Assembly: GCA_907163375.1 (NCBI GenBank)
Contig: CAJQUW010003166.1
Span: forward strand, 62,001-126,000
DNA length: 64,000 nt
From: Prostheceraeus crozeri
Lineage: Eukaryota > Platyhelminthes > Polycladida > Euryleptidae
Reading direction: 5' to 3'
A model generated the notes under the pieces. It worked only from the letters and a program-made list of their open reading frames with translations. It was not told the DNA's origin and ran no database searches. Of this stretch, positions 42,984 to 54,652 are shown piece by piece; the stretch's first letter is position 1; each line of letters begins with the position of its first letter. Both the position numbers and the translations under genes were made by a program.

Positions 42984-44195
42984 TAGGGATTCCAAAATCC
43001 CGGTATCCCGGGATTGAGTGGAATCGTATATACCCTATTACAAAGAATAGACATATGCAAATAGTATGAGATACCGGTAGGGATTGCAATCCCGGGATTC
43101 CGTGTATTTGTGCGAATCCCGAAATCCCAGGAATGATTTATTAATTCAGCTGTTATTTTGGTAGTGATTTACAGGTGTTTTACTGCTTCACTAATGGAAA
43201 CCGAATAGATTTTCCATCACTTTTCGATCCCTTTCTTTGAATTACTGATTCAATATTGTAGCCTATATATTTGTCAGTATTATAATAAGTATATTATAAT
43301 AATATTATAATATTAGTATAATCACACTTTTGTCAGTATGCTTTTATATATGTGATTATATACTTGCGCCTTCTATGTTTTCTAATGTAGAGGGTAGAGA
43401 GAGATTCCACAATCGAGGAAGATCTCGGTCACGGGATTACGGGATTGAGTGGAATAAGCTCAGTAAATATGCTATGACAAAGCACATGTGTTTTGATTTT
43501 ATGGGATGCTAGGATGTGGTAATGGCAGAGAATCGAAATTGACAAAAGTCGGTTTACTGATAACATGGCAATCGACCTAGAGTTTATTCCGCTTTATGCA
43601 CACCTTGATAACGGCAACGTTGAGAGTAAACGGGAACAGCTGCGAATTTCTGATGTCTGAACTTTTAATCTTCAATTTCCTGAGATTCGGTATTGGTAGA
43701 GTGAAGACCCGGGATGTTGAGCCTGCCTACAAAATCCCGATTTTTCTTGATCCCGGGATTCCGGATTACAAGCTCTGACCCGAGATCGAGATTGAGAAAA
43801 TACCAGCATATCAGTTGTAGCTACATGCAAAATGGCAAATTATTAATCCCGAGATTGACGTGACCAGAGGCCAATAATGTGAGCAAAACTGTGATCTATT
43901 GAGCAATTTGCCTCCTAGAGATCTCAATTCCGAGGGATAGCTCGATTCCTAATCCCGGTAATGTGTAGGCCTACTTCGACAATGCTCATCAAAATGTTCT
44001 TGCTTTCAAATATTGCTAGCTTTGGCAAATGACAACCTCGAATTTGAGTCTCGACTTTTACTCAGAATGCCTCATCAATGGATTATTTAAAACGTAGGCA
44101 TGAAGCTGATGATTAGACTAAAGTATGAAGACCCTCCATATCTATGGTGAATGGATTTCCCGAGATATCAGGATTCCGGGATTAGCATCCCTATA
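42984..44195. mobile_element. hAT-like non-autonomous element with 8-bp target duplication
   Basis: Left end TAGGGATTCCAAAATCCCGG, right end inverse TATAGGGATGCTAATCCCGG. Flanks are GTGTAAAG (42976-42983) and GTGTGAAG (44196-44203), a 7 of 8 match as expected for hAT insertions. The interior repeats ATCCCGGGATT-type palindromes near 43090, 43435, 43755, 43850 and 43950, and has no transposase. Confidence 0.6.
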
Positions 44196-44458
44196 GTGTG
44201 AAGATAATTTCATCGCCTTATAAGCTCTCCGTGAAATGATATGTCTGAAAATAAATATTTTCCTGGCACATCTTCCTGTCAATTGAAATAACACGAAATT
44301 TGCGATTCAAATTACAAATTTTATAATCTGATGTATACTATATCACAAAGCAATTGCACACGATCATCATCACTGTGCCAAAAACAGCATTATCAAAGTT
44401 ATTTATTCGATATCATCAGACATTGTCGAATCCCGGGATTACGGGATTGCAATCCCTA
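43078..44458. repeat. Overlapping GGGATTGCAATCCC inverted-terminus pair
   Basis: TAGGGATTGCAATCCCGGGA at 43078 is matched in inverse at the right (GGGATTACGGGATTGCAATC through CCCTA, ending 44458). The 8-bp flanks do not match (GATACCGG against GTTCGCAC), so these may be ends of two different copies of the same hAT-like family as 42984-44195. Confidence 0.5.
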
Positions 44459-44675
44459 GTTCGCACTGACCTTTGATTGCGAAATTTCATGTGAAAGAGA
44501 CAGCACAGTCCAAAAAACTAAGAAGATAGTGAACATTTCTACGGCTTCATCAGGCAAAATTGCGCTACAACCTTCAACATTATGACTTGGAATTTGGAAA
44601 AGCACGGAAGCAAGAAAAGCCATCAAACATCATTCAAAAACAGATTCATCCGGAAAGAATGGATGTGAGACATCC

Positions 44676-45117
44676 ACAAAGATGCGCAGAAGTTGTGGCT
44701 CGATGTGTGTTTGAAGATTTGAAATGTCTCTGAATAGGCCATATTTTCAAACTTGTGAAGGCTGTATAGGACAGAGTATTGGATGGATTTTGATGAAATT
44801 TTACTTGAAGGTGAGTGAGGTAGTGTAGAGCTTAAGTTTGGCTCTATTGCGTTTTCCGCAAAGATGCGCAGAAATTTTGGCTAGTTGTGCGTTTTAAGGA
44901 TTGAATTTTTGTCGTTTTCGTCAGATTGTGAAGGCTGTGTAGGACAGGGTATGGGATGGATTTTGATGAAACTTTAGTTGAAGGTGAGTGAGGTAGTGTA
45001 GAGCTTAAGTTTGGCTCTATTGCGTTTTCCGCAAAGATGTGTAGAAGTTTTGGCTCGATGTGTTCTTTTTTTCGTGATGTTATTTGTTTTGGCTCTATAG
45101 TAAAAAATCATTAACCC
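44676..45117 (-). repeat. Tandem repeat, ~182-bp period, right arm of an inverted pair
   Basis: Inverse of 36888-37205 with about two full units: GAAGGTGAGTGAGGTAGTGT and AGAGCTTAAGTTTGGCTCTA recur at about 44806-44850 and 44980-45020. Identity to the left arm is very high over the shared unit, with clustered differences in one copy (near 44890-44960). Confidence 0.85.
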
Positions 45118-45479
45118 AAAAATGATAAAGTTCTGTACGATAGGAGTGATGATTCGATTTGAGCGTGGACCAATCGCAGGCAGGTTGTTCATGCTGGGCT
45201 AACTTGCACATTTGTTCTAATGACTACACAACACGCGTCAGGCGTCTGGATTTTAACGGTTGAAGACAATCGATCTCATACTCTGAACCACAAATTATTC
45301 TGTGCTCATCGTCTCGAAGGTTATCAGAAATAATTTGAGGCATACAAATAAATAATAGATCACAATGTTCCAGTATTCCAGGAGAAACTTGGGAAAGACA
45401 GGTGATTTATCATAATGTGATCAATTCTATGCGATGAAGCTATGTTTCTACCATGTGACCAAGGTTATCTTAACGTAGG

Positions 45480-45790
45480 AGCATTCCATTGTGTATCCAA
45501 ACATATCGAGAGGAAAATCGAAGCTTATTTTCCTTCGTCTCTTTACATGGACATTGAGGTCAAGGTCTGGAAAAACTATTCTTAGCGACTGATGAATAAG
45601 CAAACCCAAAATAATTGTCCTAGGGTGCTAAATCCAGACTTTTCAAAGCTGATTGATCTTTGCAATCCAACATGCTTTCTAGGAAGATAGTTGTATGATG
45701 TCGCACAAAAAGTCGCTACAATATGGCACGATGCACCATCTTGTTGTCAAATCCTTTTGAGTGTTGCTATCATTTGTAAAATGTGGGATG
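45480..45790 (-). pseudogene. Fragment of an IS630/Tc1/mariner-type transposase, decayed
   Basis: The minus strand gives QQDGASCHIVATFCATSYN, then after a frameshift SALKSLDLAP and DNYFGFAYSSVAK. This mirrors the family pattern FQQDGAxxHxA...SPDLxPxDxFxWGxLKS seen also at 59720-60165. Stops precede and interrupt it. It is one of two decayed copies of this family in the window. Confidence 0.55.
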
Positions 45791-45799
45791 CTGGTCATA

Positions 45800-48700
45800 C
45801 AACTTCATAATGAAGATCATTCGTTACTTCTCGTGATAAGACGCTAGAGAACCTTGTCCGGTGCAGATGCATACCCAAACAGTCAGCGTTTAACAAAAAG
45901 CTCGTCAAGATTTGCTTACGAAGAAATTAACAATCACTTTGGTGCGTGTATATGCAAAACAGGACGGCAGAATTAGAGACTGTATGAGGTCAATGTTGTC
46001 CTCCATCAACACTTGATTTATTTCGGTGATGCAGTCACACATAAAAACTTGTAGCCATACCAAACTTTAGGAAGCAGAATTGTTCAATAATTTTCTTCAC
46101 TTATTTGCATGATCGCTATCAAGGACGTCGGATATGGAAAATCTCTGTAAATCAGAACTCAGGGAGAAATCTGAGCTGAAAAGTGATTCTTATCAATAAA
46201 GACCGCTAAGTGACGAAAGATATGCAAAAAATGAGGGTTATTGATGAGGCAAGTGAGATGCAACGTACTACACTCATATGATAGACTGACAGAATGACAG
46301 TAAGAGATTTCGCTCTTTTGGAAGTACTTTTCATAAAGTCAATTTCAAATGTACTACGCAAGAAAGTTCTGCGTACTTGGTCCAAATGCCTTAGTACAGA
46401 TACTCGGCTCCGACAAGTACTCATTAATGGTCTTGCGTTGCGGTACATCACGCTGGGACTGCTGGGGTGAACGCTTTTGCTCTTTGTTGCATATATAGTG
46501 GCCATATGGGTGTCATGATGGATGTGGCTAAAGAAAGCATAGGGAAGAATCGAATTTCGGCCCCTTTATGTAGTGATGGCATAGTGGACACCATCCGGAT
46601 GGCCCAGGCATTCAAAGAGCCTCATAGGTCCACTTATGCCGGAACTTTCAATTTTGATAGTGCTCCAGTTATATGAAAGAAGTGTCACTAATTGTTATAC
46701 ACTCATGTGAACAATTTGATTGTATTTGTCTAAATTGACGCAGAATGGAATGAAGTGAACTATTGTATCAATATGACACCACTAATGCTGCCATGATCGA
46801 TGAGTGCGCACAGCGCATGAGACTAATTCAACGGTAGTGTAACTGGTGTCGCATCGATACAATAATGATAATGAGTGATTATTTGAAAAATCTGCCTCAA
46901 TAGTGGGAAATGTGAGGCTAAGGTACAAAATACATCACGATCAACTTCATAAGTCAGTATAACAAAAGCAAATATTGATACAGTCATGATGAAATACAAT
47001 TCAAATGTGCTGACGGAAGTAAAGAAAGAAACACACATTACTTTACAAGCTATGAAAAATCATCATTTAACAAGCGAATCATTGTCACAATGTAGCTATT
47101 TTTCTCATTGCTAAGTTGCTCACTGGCATGCGAAATTTTCTAGCAAATTGAAGAACATGAGGAGCTAAGTGATGCTGAGGGTAATTTAACTCATCGACAA
47201 GAGAAGTAAACAATTTAGCACCATATAATCAATAGTCACATCACTTATGAGATGTCTTTCCCGTAATTACTGGTGTCTATATGAGATCTCCAATTCCATC
47301 ATTACGGAAGTCTGTCCAAAACCACTGATGTCTTAACAATTTCTCGAGAATATCACCAATGTCTTAAGCAATCTCAAAATACAGTCGTTCAAGTGATCGC
47401 CTCTTTTCCAAGCGGATAGAAGGTTCTAGCGCAGCGACGTATTCGGGGTTGTTAGATTTTAATCAATTAATAAATAATTCTATTTGTAGATCAAGTAATG
47501 AAGAAATGCAAGAAGTCATCATCAAAATATTCAATCATTTTTGTGAGATGATAAATATCAGCGACTTTTCGATGCATCAGAAAGTGATTTTTCTAGAGAA
47601 CAAGCTTCTTCGAAATCATTAAATTTTTCAAATACTTTACCATCACAAGTGAAATCGAACTTCGAGGCATTAAAACTGTCAGCCATTCGTTCATCGACAT
47701 TGTCAAAACAAATATGATTTTGGCAAAAAAATCTGAAGTCTCTCAGGGAAAAAGGATCTGTTGTCTGACATTTCCAGGTTATCAAAATCGGAATTATGCA
47801 ATCTGCTATCTTTATTGCGAATTAAGAACAAACGACGGGAGGTTGCATTCACCAACTGAGAATTGCATTCAGGCTGCTTTCTTCCGATATTTTGACAACC
47901 TCCCCTCTCTCTAGATTTTGAAATCATCAACGATGTCACTTTCCATTCAGCAAACCAAATAGTGAAGGAGATGACAAAGACCTTGGAGAGCAGATGAAAT
48001 ATAAGACGCATTGAATCACTAGAGTATGCAGATTTAAAGAAATTGCGACAGTATTTCGACAGCTCAAGAAGGGGTTTATTCTTCAATAATATATTTTCTC
48101 GGACGAGGCCGTGAATTGAACCGCTACTTAAATCGAATGTTGATCCTCAGAGTCGATTCAACGGGACGAAGTTATGTTGAAGTAAATAATTTGAATGCAG
48201 TTAAAAAGTTCATCAACTATTGGCTTCAAATCAATTACGCATCTATCAGGCGGAAAATCAAAGCAACTGTCCTGTAATTGGAATAGAGACCCTGATAAAC
48301 AGATCTCCAGAAAATGCAGAAAAACTTTTCAACCAACCATTGAAAGATTGGCGTGAATCAAAATGCTGGTACAATACTAACCTGGTCATGTGAGCTCAAA
48401 CATTGGGTAATATGAGAAAAATTTCTTAAAATGCTGATTAGTCAAAATTATGTACTGCACACTATATTCGCGCGGCTGTTGTAACCGAAATGTTCAGCAA
48501 CGAAGCCGCTGTACAGGATGTTCAATGCGTCACTGGGGATAGAAACTCTGATTCCGTCAAATGGCACCTGAAGTGCGTTGGAGATTCCAAGAAAAGAGTT
48601 TCTCACGAATGCTAGTAGTAGTTCAATTTCAACAAACGTCAAATCATTACACGCAGAGAGTGAGTTCACAGTTTGAAGACCACTTGATGAAAATTGCCAT

Positions 48701-50074
48701 TATATTAAGCCAGTCTCCTTATCAGCTAAGGCGACATTTGTAAAGCAACAGAAAAAGACTCTCGCTGTGTCTTACATTAGCCCATTATTTGGCATTACTG
48801 CATTAACTATTTGTGATGTTGTTGAGGTTTTTTGACAGATTTCATATTTTAGAAACAATCAACAGACTATCGTTGTTGAAAGTTGCAGATAAAATGGATA
48901 ATAAATGCAATGTCAATCGATAATGTTCATTCTGATCCAGCCTTCGTTGTAAATGAATTGTAACACAATGAACTTCGAGCTTCAAACGATCCAGCACTTC
49001 AACTTTTGCACTTCGACTTATCACCAAGAACATTGCATAAATCACGGAAGATGTTTCATTACATTATTCGTCGTCTTTCACAGTGCTTAATTTCAAAACA
49101 TGTTATTTCACTGATTTCATCAATATATACAATTTGGAACGTGCTTACATGTACTTAAGCGGAAGCTGTTTTAGGTCCTTCTTCTTTGCAGAAATCCACT
49201 ATGAAACTCTGTCGCTGCAAAATGTTATCTGCCGCCATGATGCTAACAATTATTAAATTTCTTACTTGGATTAGTTCAATTTAGCAGAAATTGTATGACA
49301 TTATCTATGGGTTATTGCAGAAGATAAATTAACTAATAACATCGGTTTGAGTGATACTTGGATTACATCAATGATTTTCAGAACGTGAGAGAGACACAAA
49401 TGTCTCTTTTGGAAAATGGGGAAATGAGGAAATTCCTGCAACATGTCCACAACAATCTATATCTATCAGTTTATGCTATATCACTGAAGTAAAATAATTT
49501 ACACCAAATCTCTGACAACTTCATGAGTATGTTTGAAATTCAAGGTGCTTCATATTTACGTGGTGGCCTGAGTTTACACGAACGCTCTCCTGAATTTCGA
49601 TGATCTTGGGGGAAGAATGATCAGTGGATAAACTGATAAAGGGTTAAATTTAGTTGTAGCAATGTCGAATTCAAGGGAGAAATTTGAAATGTTTGGAGGT
49701 TCTCTGAATAGCCTTACTGAAAAATGTGACAGACGAGGTATTAACAGAACTTGAAAGGTTAAATGAAGAATATGGAATTTTCTCTCACGATGCACCTTCG
49801 GACATCCGAGATCATCTGAATCTACTTGAAGACGAAGGACAACCCAACTCATAGAAAAACAAATAGCGTAGTCAAGCACATGAAGAGCAATTGGCATCAA
49901 GACAGTTGAACGGTAAATACCAGCTTTTTCTCACACGACGGAAAATACTGTCTGATTGGAAAATTTGGTTAAAAAACAATGAAATTTCACTTCCACAAAG
50001 CCGCATTTTACTATTTGGGAGATTAATAGACACTGCTGACTCAAATTTGACAAAGAAGTTATATTGCGCAGTAT
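45800..50074. other. No gene recognised (4.3 kb)
   Basis: AT-rich intergenic or USP 5' intron. Open frames around 46206-46676, 47558-48086 and 49574-50093 overlap on both strands and have no recognisable domains. A missing USP 5' exon could lie here. Confidence 0.45.
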
Positions 50075-50082
50075 ATAATGAC

Positions 50083-51615
50083 CAGTGATACAACCTCGAT
50101 TACATTTTAATCGAGGTCGAGGTCGGCTGTTATAATCGTGGTCAAGGTCGCGGTCGAGATCGAATCGAGGTCCGCCCCGCAATAAGTAGTACGATATTGA
50201 TTGACTTTGGCACCGGGCACTTGCATGAAAAGAAAACAAATATTTGTGCTCATCATGCCATTCATTACATTATGTCAACACTCAGCATATTGAAAATCTG
50301 AATATAATTTATGATATTTCTAATTAGTTAATTACTACATCATAATATGCTTTATGTCTATGTTTGAAAACAAAATATGCTTTATGCTAACAATTGTAGA
50401 TAAAAAATGATAGTTGTTAGCGGCTACGCTGAAAGCATGACATGAAATAGTCATAAAACAATTTTCTAAATTAAAGGAGTAAAAAATTCACTGAAATTAT
50501 CTAGTGCCATGAGGCCTCACGTCCAATCTCAACAGGTGCTTGCTTTTGACACAAGAATCTTAAATACAAATACTCGTACTTAAAATTTGAATGATTGCAA
50601 CAGATACTTAGGAAACATAGAAATAAACTTGTAGTCCCGCCACTATGACGACATTCTGCATGGAGCGAGACCGAAAATGAGGCATTCACAGCATGTTGTA
50701 CACCCTACGACTACTGCGAAAATCCGCGCCTTCCGAGTTCTGTCGAGTCTCTTTGATACATGGATAAGATCAAAGATACAGACATGTTGATTGAAGGGAA
50801 ATTGAAGTTTTCGACCAATATGTCAGTTTGGTGTGTTTACTCCGACTATTCGAGATCTATTAACTCTAGCTACATCATTTTAGGTACGATGTGTCTTCCT
50901 ATCGTCTTCTTTCATGTTCTATCAAGTGCTAGAAATTATTTCTATGTGCGATATTTGCAAGAATGTGGTTAGATGCTTCATGTTTGAGCTAAAATTTGAT
51001 TAAATTTTATATTTACCTTTCTAAGATGCTTGTTGAATCCAAATATGTTTTTTTGTAGGTAAGATATGGTTCCGTGACTTCATGACCTGAAGATATATCT
51101 TGCCAAAAAGTATGGCGCTAGAGTCAATAGATCTCGCATAGTCGGAGCAAGCACAACAAGCTGATACATTGTTCGAAAAGTTCAATTTTCCTTAATCTAA
51201 TATGTCCTTTTCTTTGATCTTGTCTGTAGGAAGCTCGGACGGCGCATACCTTCGTAGTAGTCATAGGGTGTAGAACATACTGTGAAAGTCTCATCTCGGT
51301 CTCGTTCCATGCAGAAGCTCGTCCTTGTGGCGGGACTATAAATAGCTCCTATGATTCCGTAGTATTTGCTACAATCATTCAGATTTTATGTGTTCATTTA
51401 AGATTCTTATGTCCAAAGCGCCCGATAAGTAGGCGCAAAGGAGCACATCAGCATGAAAAAAACCAAATAAAAAGTTGTAAATGCTGAAAATTTTCTGAAA
51501 TGATCTGACTACTGTTCAGTCCGACCTCGACCTCGATTAAAATCTGCTTAATCGATGTCAAGGTTGAGGTCGAGGTCAGACCACCGAGGTCTGCGAGGTC
51601 GAGGTTGCACCTCTG
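50083..51615. mobile_element. Foldback hAT-like element, 1.5 kb, with target duplication
   Basis: Begins CAGTGATACAACCTCGATTA and ends, in inverse, CAGAGGTGCAACCTCGACCT. Flanks ATAATGAC (50075-50082) and ATAATAAC (51616-51623) match in 7 of 8 positions. GAGGTCGAGGTCG words fill both ends. Further inside, about 50500-50740 is the inverse of about 51230-51430 (TAGTCGTAGGGTGTACAACA against TAGTCATAGGGTGTAGAACA; GGTCTCGCTCCATGCAGAA and TGGCGGGACTA words), so the inverted arms extend several hundred bases. No transposase is present. Confidence 0.78.
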
Positions 51616-51649
51616 ATAATAACATAAACCGACAACAGTTTAAGAAAAC

Positions 51650-51931
51650 TTGGTGTTGTCGCATAAAAGACTTACATATCAAATCCATTTGCAAGAATTT
51701 GGAATAATAAGGTTGAAAGAGCAGGAGAATTTACTAAAAATTCGAAAATCCTTCAATATACGATTAATAGACTATTTCAGAGAACAGTGGATTCAAAGAG
51801 CCAACAAAAATGGTCTTGACTATTTACAATTAACTCAATTCAATTGCGAATTGAAGGAATATTTAAATTTAAGCTTGGCTAATGGAGTAATTAGTACACT
51901 TACCGTACTGGCAATTTCGGCCTGCAGTTGA
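51650..51931 (+). pseudogene. Possible LINE C-terminal fragment
   Basis: The frame includes KSFNIRLIDYFREQWIQR and LTQFNCELKEYLNLSL, which resembles the region after the reverse transcriptase in some invertebrate non-LTR elements. No catalytic motif is present and the extent is short, so the call is weak. It sits directly outside the right target duplication of the hAT element. Confidence 0.25.
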
Positions 51932-53730
51932 GAGCGATAGACATAGGTACAATAAAACTCATGATGAATGTATATGTCCATCATCATGTGCAAAAGTAGA
52001 AATTGAAGATATTTCATTTCACAGTAGAGTGCCAATGGTTTAATCTGCTAAGACAATTACACTTTCCGCTTTTCATGAATGCAAGTCGAATCAACTTCAA
52101 TGGCATCATGAAAAACATGAAATCAAACCTGATTGATTCTAAAGCGACCTGAAAAACGCTGTTTTCTGACATAAATGCAACCATCTGCATTTGAACTCCA
52201 GAAAATCGTTTTTTTTTTGTTATCCTCCAACAACGGTCTCATTGCACAGTAGAATTAGATAACCGATGACAAGAATGGAAGTTTTATATCCTTCTTATAT
52301 GCAACGATAGCAAACAGAATAATCCAAGGTTTACATATAAATTTCTATCTAGTGCATTGTATCATAGTCTAGCCATTTTTCAAGTTTCATATAGGCCTAG
52401 ATGTAGAAGCTGCTGCAGGTTTTTCTTAAAAATAATTTAATTTTAAGTGAGATGTTAATATTGTTTCATGTGAAATAGCCGACTATTGCAGGGGTGTAAT
52501 ATGCTGTCTATGTGTAGCAGCCATTCATAACTTTCATCAAATTTTCCAATGCTGGAATACGAATTAAAAATTGGTTCACAGAGCTCAAGAATTTACTGAT
52601 AAAAATTCTAATTATTGGATAATTTCTCATTCAAGCGATAAAGAGAGCGCTTTTCTGGAATAAACACATTGAAAACTTCTTTTTACAATCATCACGCGGA
52701 CAAATGAACTGGAGCTGGAACTTTTCGACCAATCAGTGAATGTCAATTTTGGAATTGATTTTCGAAAACACGCAAAGATTTTGAAAATTATTCTAAAAGA
52801 ATGAACAGGGGCTACTTTTTAAAAAAATGAATAATTGAAGGCATCTTGGCCTCTGATTTGAAGCTGGAGTAATGCATGTTCTGTAAATTAATACTAGTCT
52901 GATTGCACTCTTGATGGATCATAGGAGTGATGTTTCAAAATGACAAAGGTACAGGTTTTAAAGAATTTCATTCTTTGCAATCCTGTCGCTGCAGTATTTT
53001 GCAAATTCGACATTGCTTTATGTACATGATCTTAAGACAAGAGGCAGCAATCATCGTTGATTTAATGCTCCACACATGATCCGTGCGAGTTGACCAAAAC
53101 TTTGTCTCATCTGCACTACCTAAGACTCGTTGCTTTAGTTTTATCACTTACTCACATTGGTCATTTAAATTTCACAAATCTTATACTGCGTTCAACTGCC
53201 TTTTCGCAGTGAATCAAATCCGCTCAATCCGGCGTTCATTCCTCATCACATCCTGAAAACTGTCATATATGCTGCACGACTTTAGGTGGTGTCCTAGATC
53301 ACCTACTACTTATACGCCCGCAGTCTGCCCTGAGCGCTTCAGTTCCACTGATACTACACCTGTCCGCAGTATAATGGTTGCCTGATAAATCACATAATGA
53401 CTCGTCTTGAAAAGTACATGCGCTCTAATCCACTCACATGCATCTCACTGCTGAGAAGAAGGCTGAGTTTATCTGTCATATACATCCTCAACCTTTCAAG
53501 CAGTAAACCACTCTTGAGGATGCTCTTCTCATTCAGTCAACATTCCAAGAAGTGGAGCTATGCGGTTTCTCACCTATGGATCATCTGAAGAGGTATTGCA
53601 TTCAGCAGGCAGCAGAAATGCGTCCTCCTATACTGCAGTCGTGAAGTCAATCTTGTCAAGTGACCAAGTCATTTTTTTGATATATGACTAATATGAGATT
53701 CATAAATACTGATGTTGATTACAATTGTAA
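51932..53730. other. No gene recognised
   Basis: AT-rich sequence with only short frames lacking similarity. Confidence 0.5.
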
Positions 53731-53851
53731 TTATAATCCTATTATATTATATATTATAATCATATATATTATAATATTATATTATATAATGTTATATTAA
53801 TTATTATAATATACTATATTATATAATATATTATAATTAATCATAATCCTA
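53731..53851. repeat. AT-only palindromic stretch
   Basis: About 120 bp of A and T almost exclusively (ATTATATTATATATTATAAT words), flanked by TTATAATCCTATTA at the left and AATCATAATCCTATT at the right. Strong potential for cruciform structure or replication slippage. Confidence 0.85.
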
Positions 53852-54194
53852 TTTGGAGTTTTAAATTCAGAAATTGAATAGTTTACATACAATCTGACAC
53901 AATATGTTGTTTAATAAGAAAAGAAAATTAACATGAGCAATGCATCCACAATTTTCAGCAGCCATTGTCCAGCATTTCAAAAATAATTTCACTGAACATG
54001 TGTTCACAAAATTTCTCATCACACATGGTTTGTATCCACCAATTCAAAAATGTTTGTTATATTCATTGCAGTAAAACAAAATAATACAATGAGTCCATCC
54101 ATCGTCTAATTCATAGGTCTAATTTGTGGTCTAATTCAATAGGAGTCCATCATAAAGCTCCAGCAAGAATACATGGATCGCTATTTTCGGAAAG

Positions 54195-54652
54195 ACGGAT
54201 TTGTCTAGTGATATGAGTCCGGCTACCACGGCTATGACTCCAACTTTCCACCAAGACTCCGGGCGACTCCGGCTCCGACTCCAACCCAAGATCCTTCGAC
54301 ACATTGTCGGGCCCATAGACATCGAACAACAACAACTAGGTAAAACAATTTAGTGATTAAAGTTCGATGTCTGTGGTCGGGCCTCAACACAAAACCGAAC
54401 AAGAGACTTTCACAGAATGTGCACACCATGGAATAAGTATATACGGCACATAGAGTGTCGACACAAAAAGCATCTGCATACAGCATGGAGTGGTAGACAT
54501 GAAATTTGTATATGCGTTTTTGCGGAGACTATGATCCTGCGGTCCAAAAATTTATTTGAGCAGTTTTCAAAAAGCTAGACTATTGCAAATTATTCCTGTG
54601 CTTGTATATTGGACCATGGTATTTCCTGTGCTCCGGCTCCAAAACCCTGATC
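54195..54652 (-). repeat. hAT-like fragment with GGAGCCGGAGTC words
   Basis: The minus strand starts CAGGGTTTTGGAGCCGGAGC at about 54652, and GGAGTCGGAGCCGGAGTCG lies at about 54265-54285. Such CAGGG...GGAGTCGGAG termini are common in hAT elements. A clean opposite end was not found. Confidence 0.4.

Noticed and set aside
47558-48086. Overlapping minus-strand frames of 75 and 127 residues
   Set aside because: No recognisable domain, frames on both strands overlap, composition like surrounding non-coding DNA.
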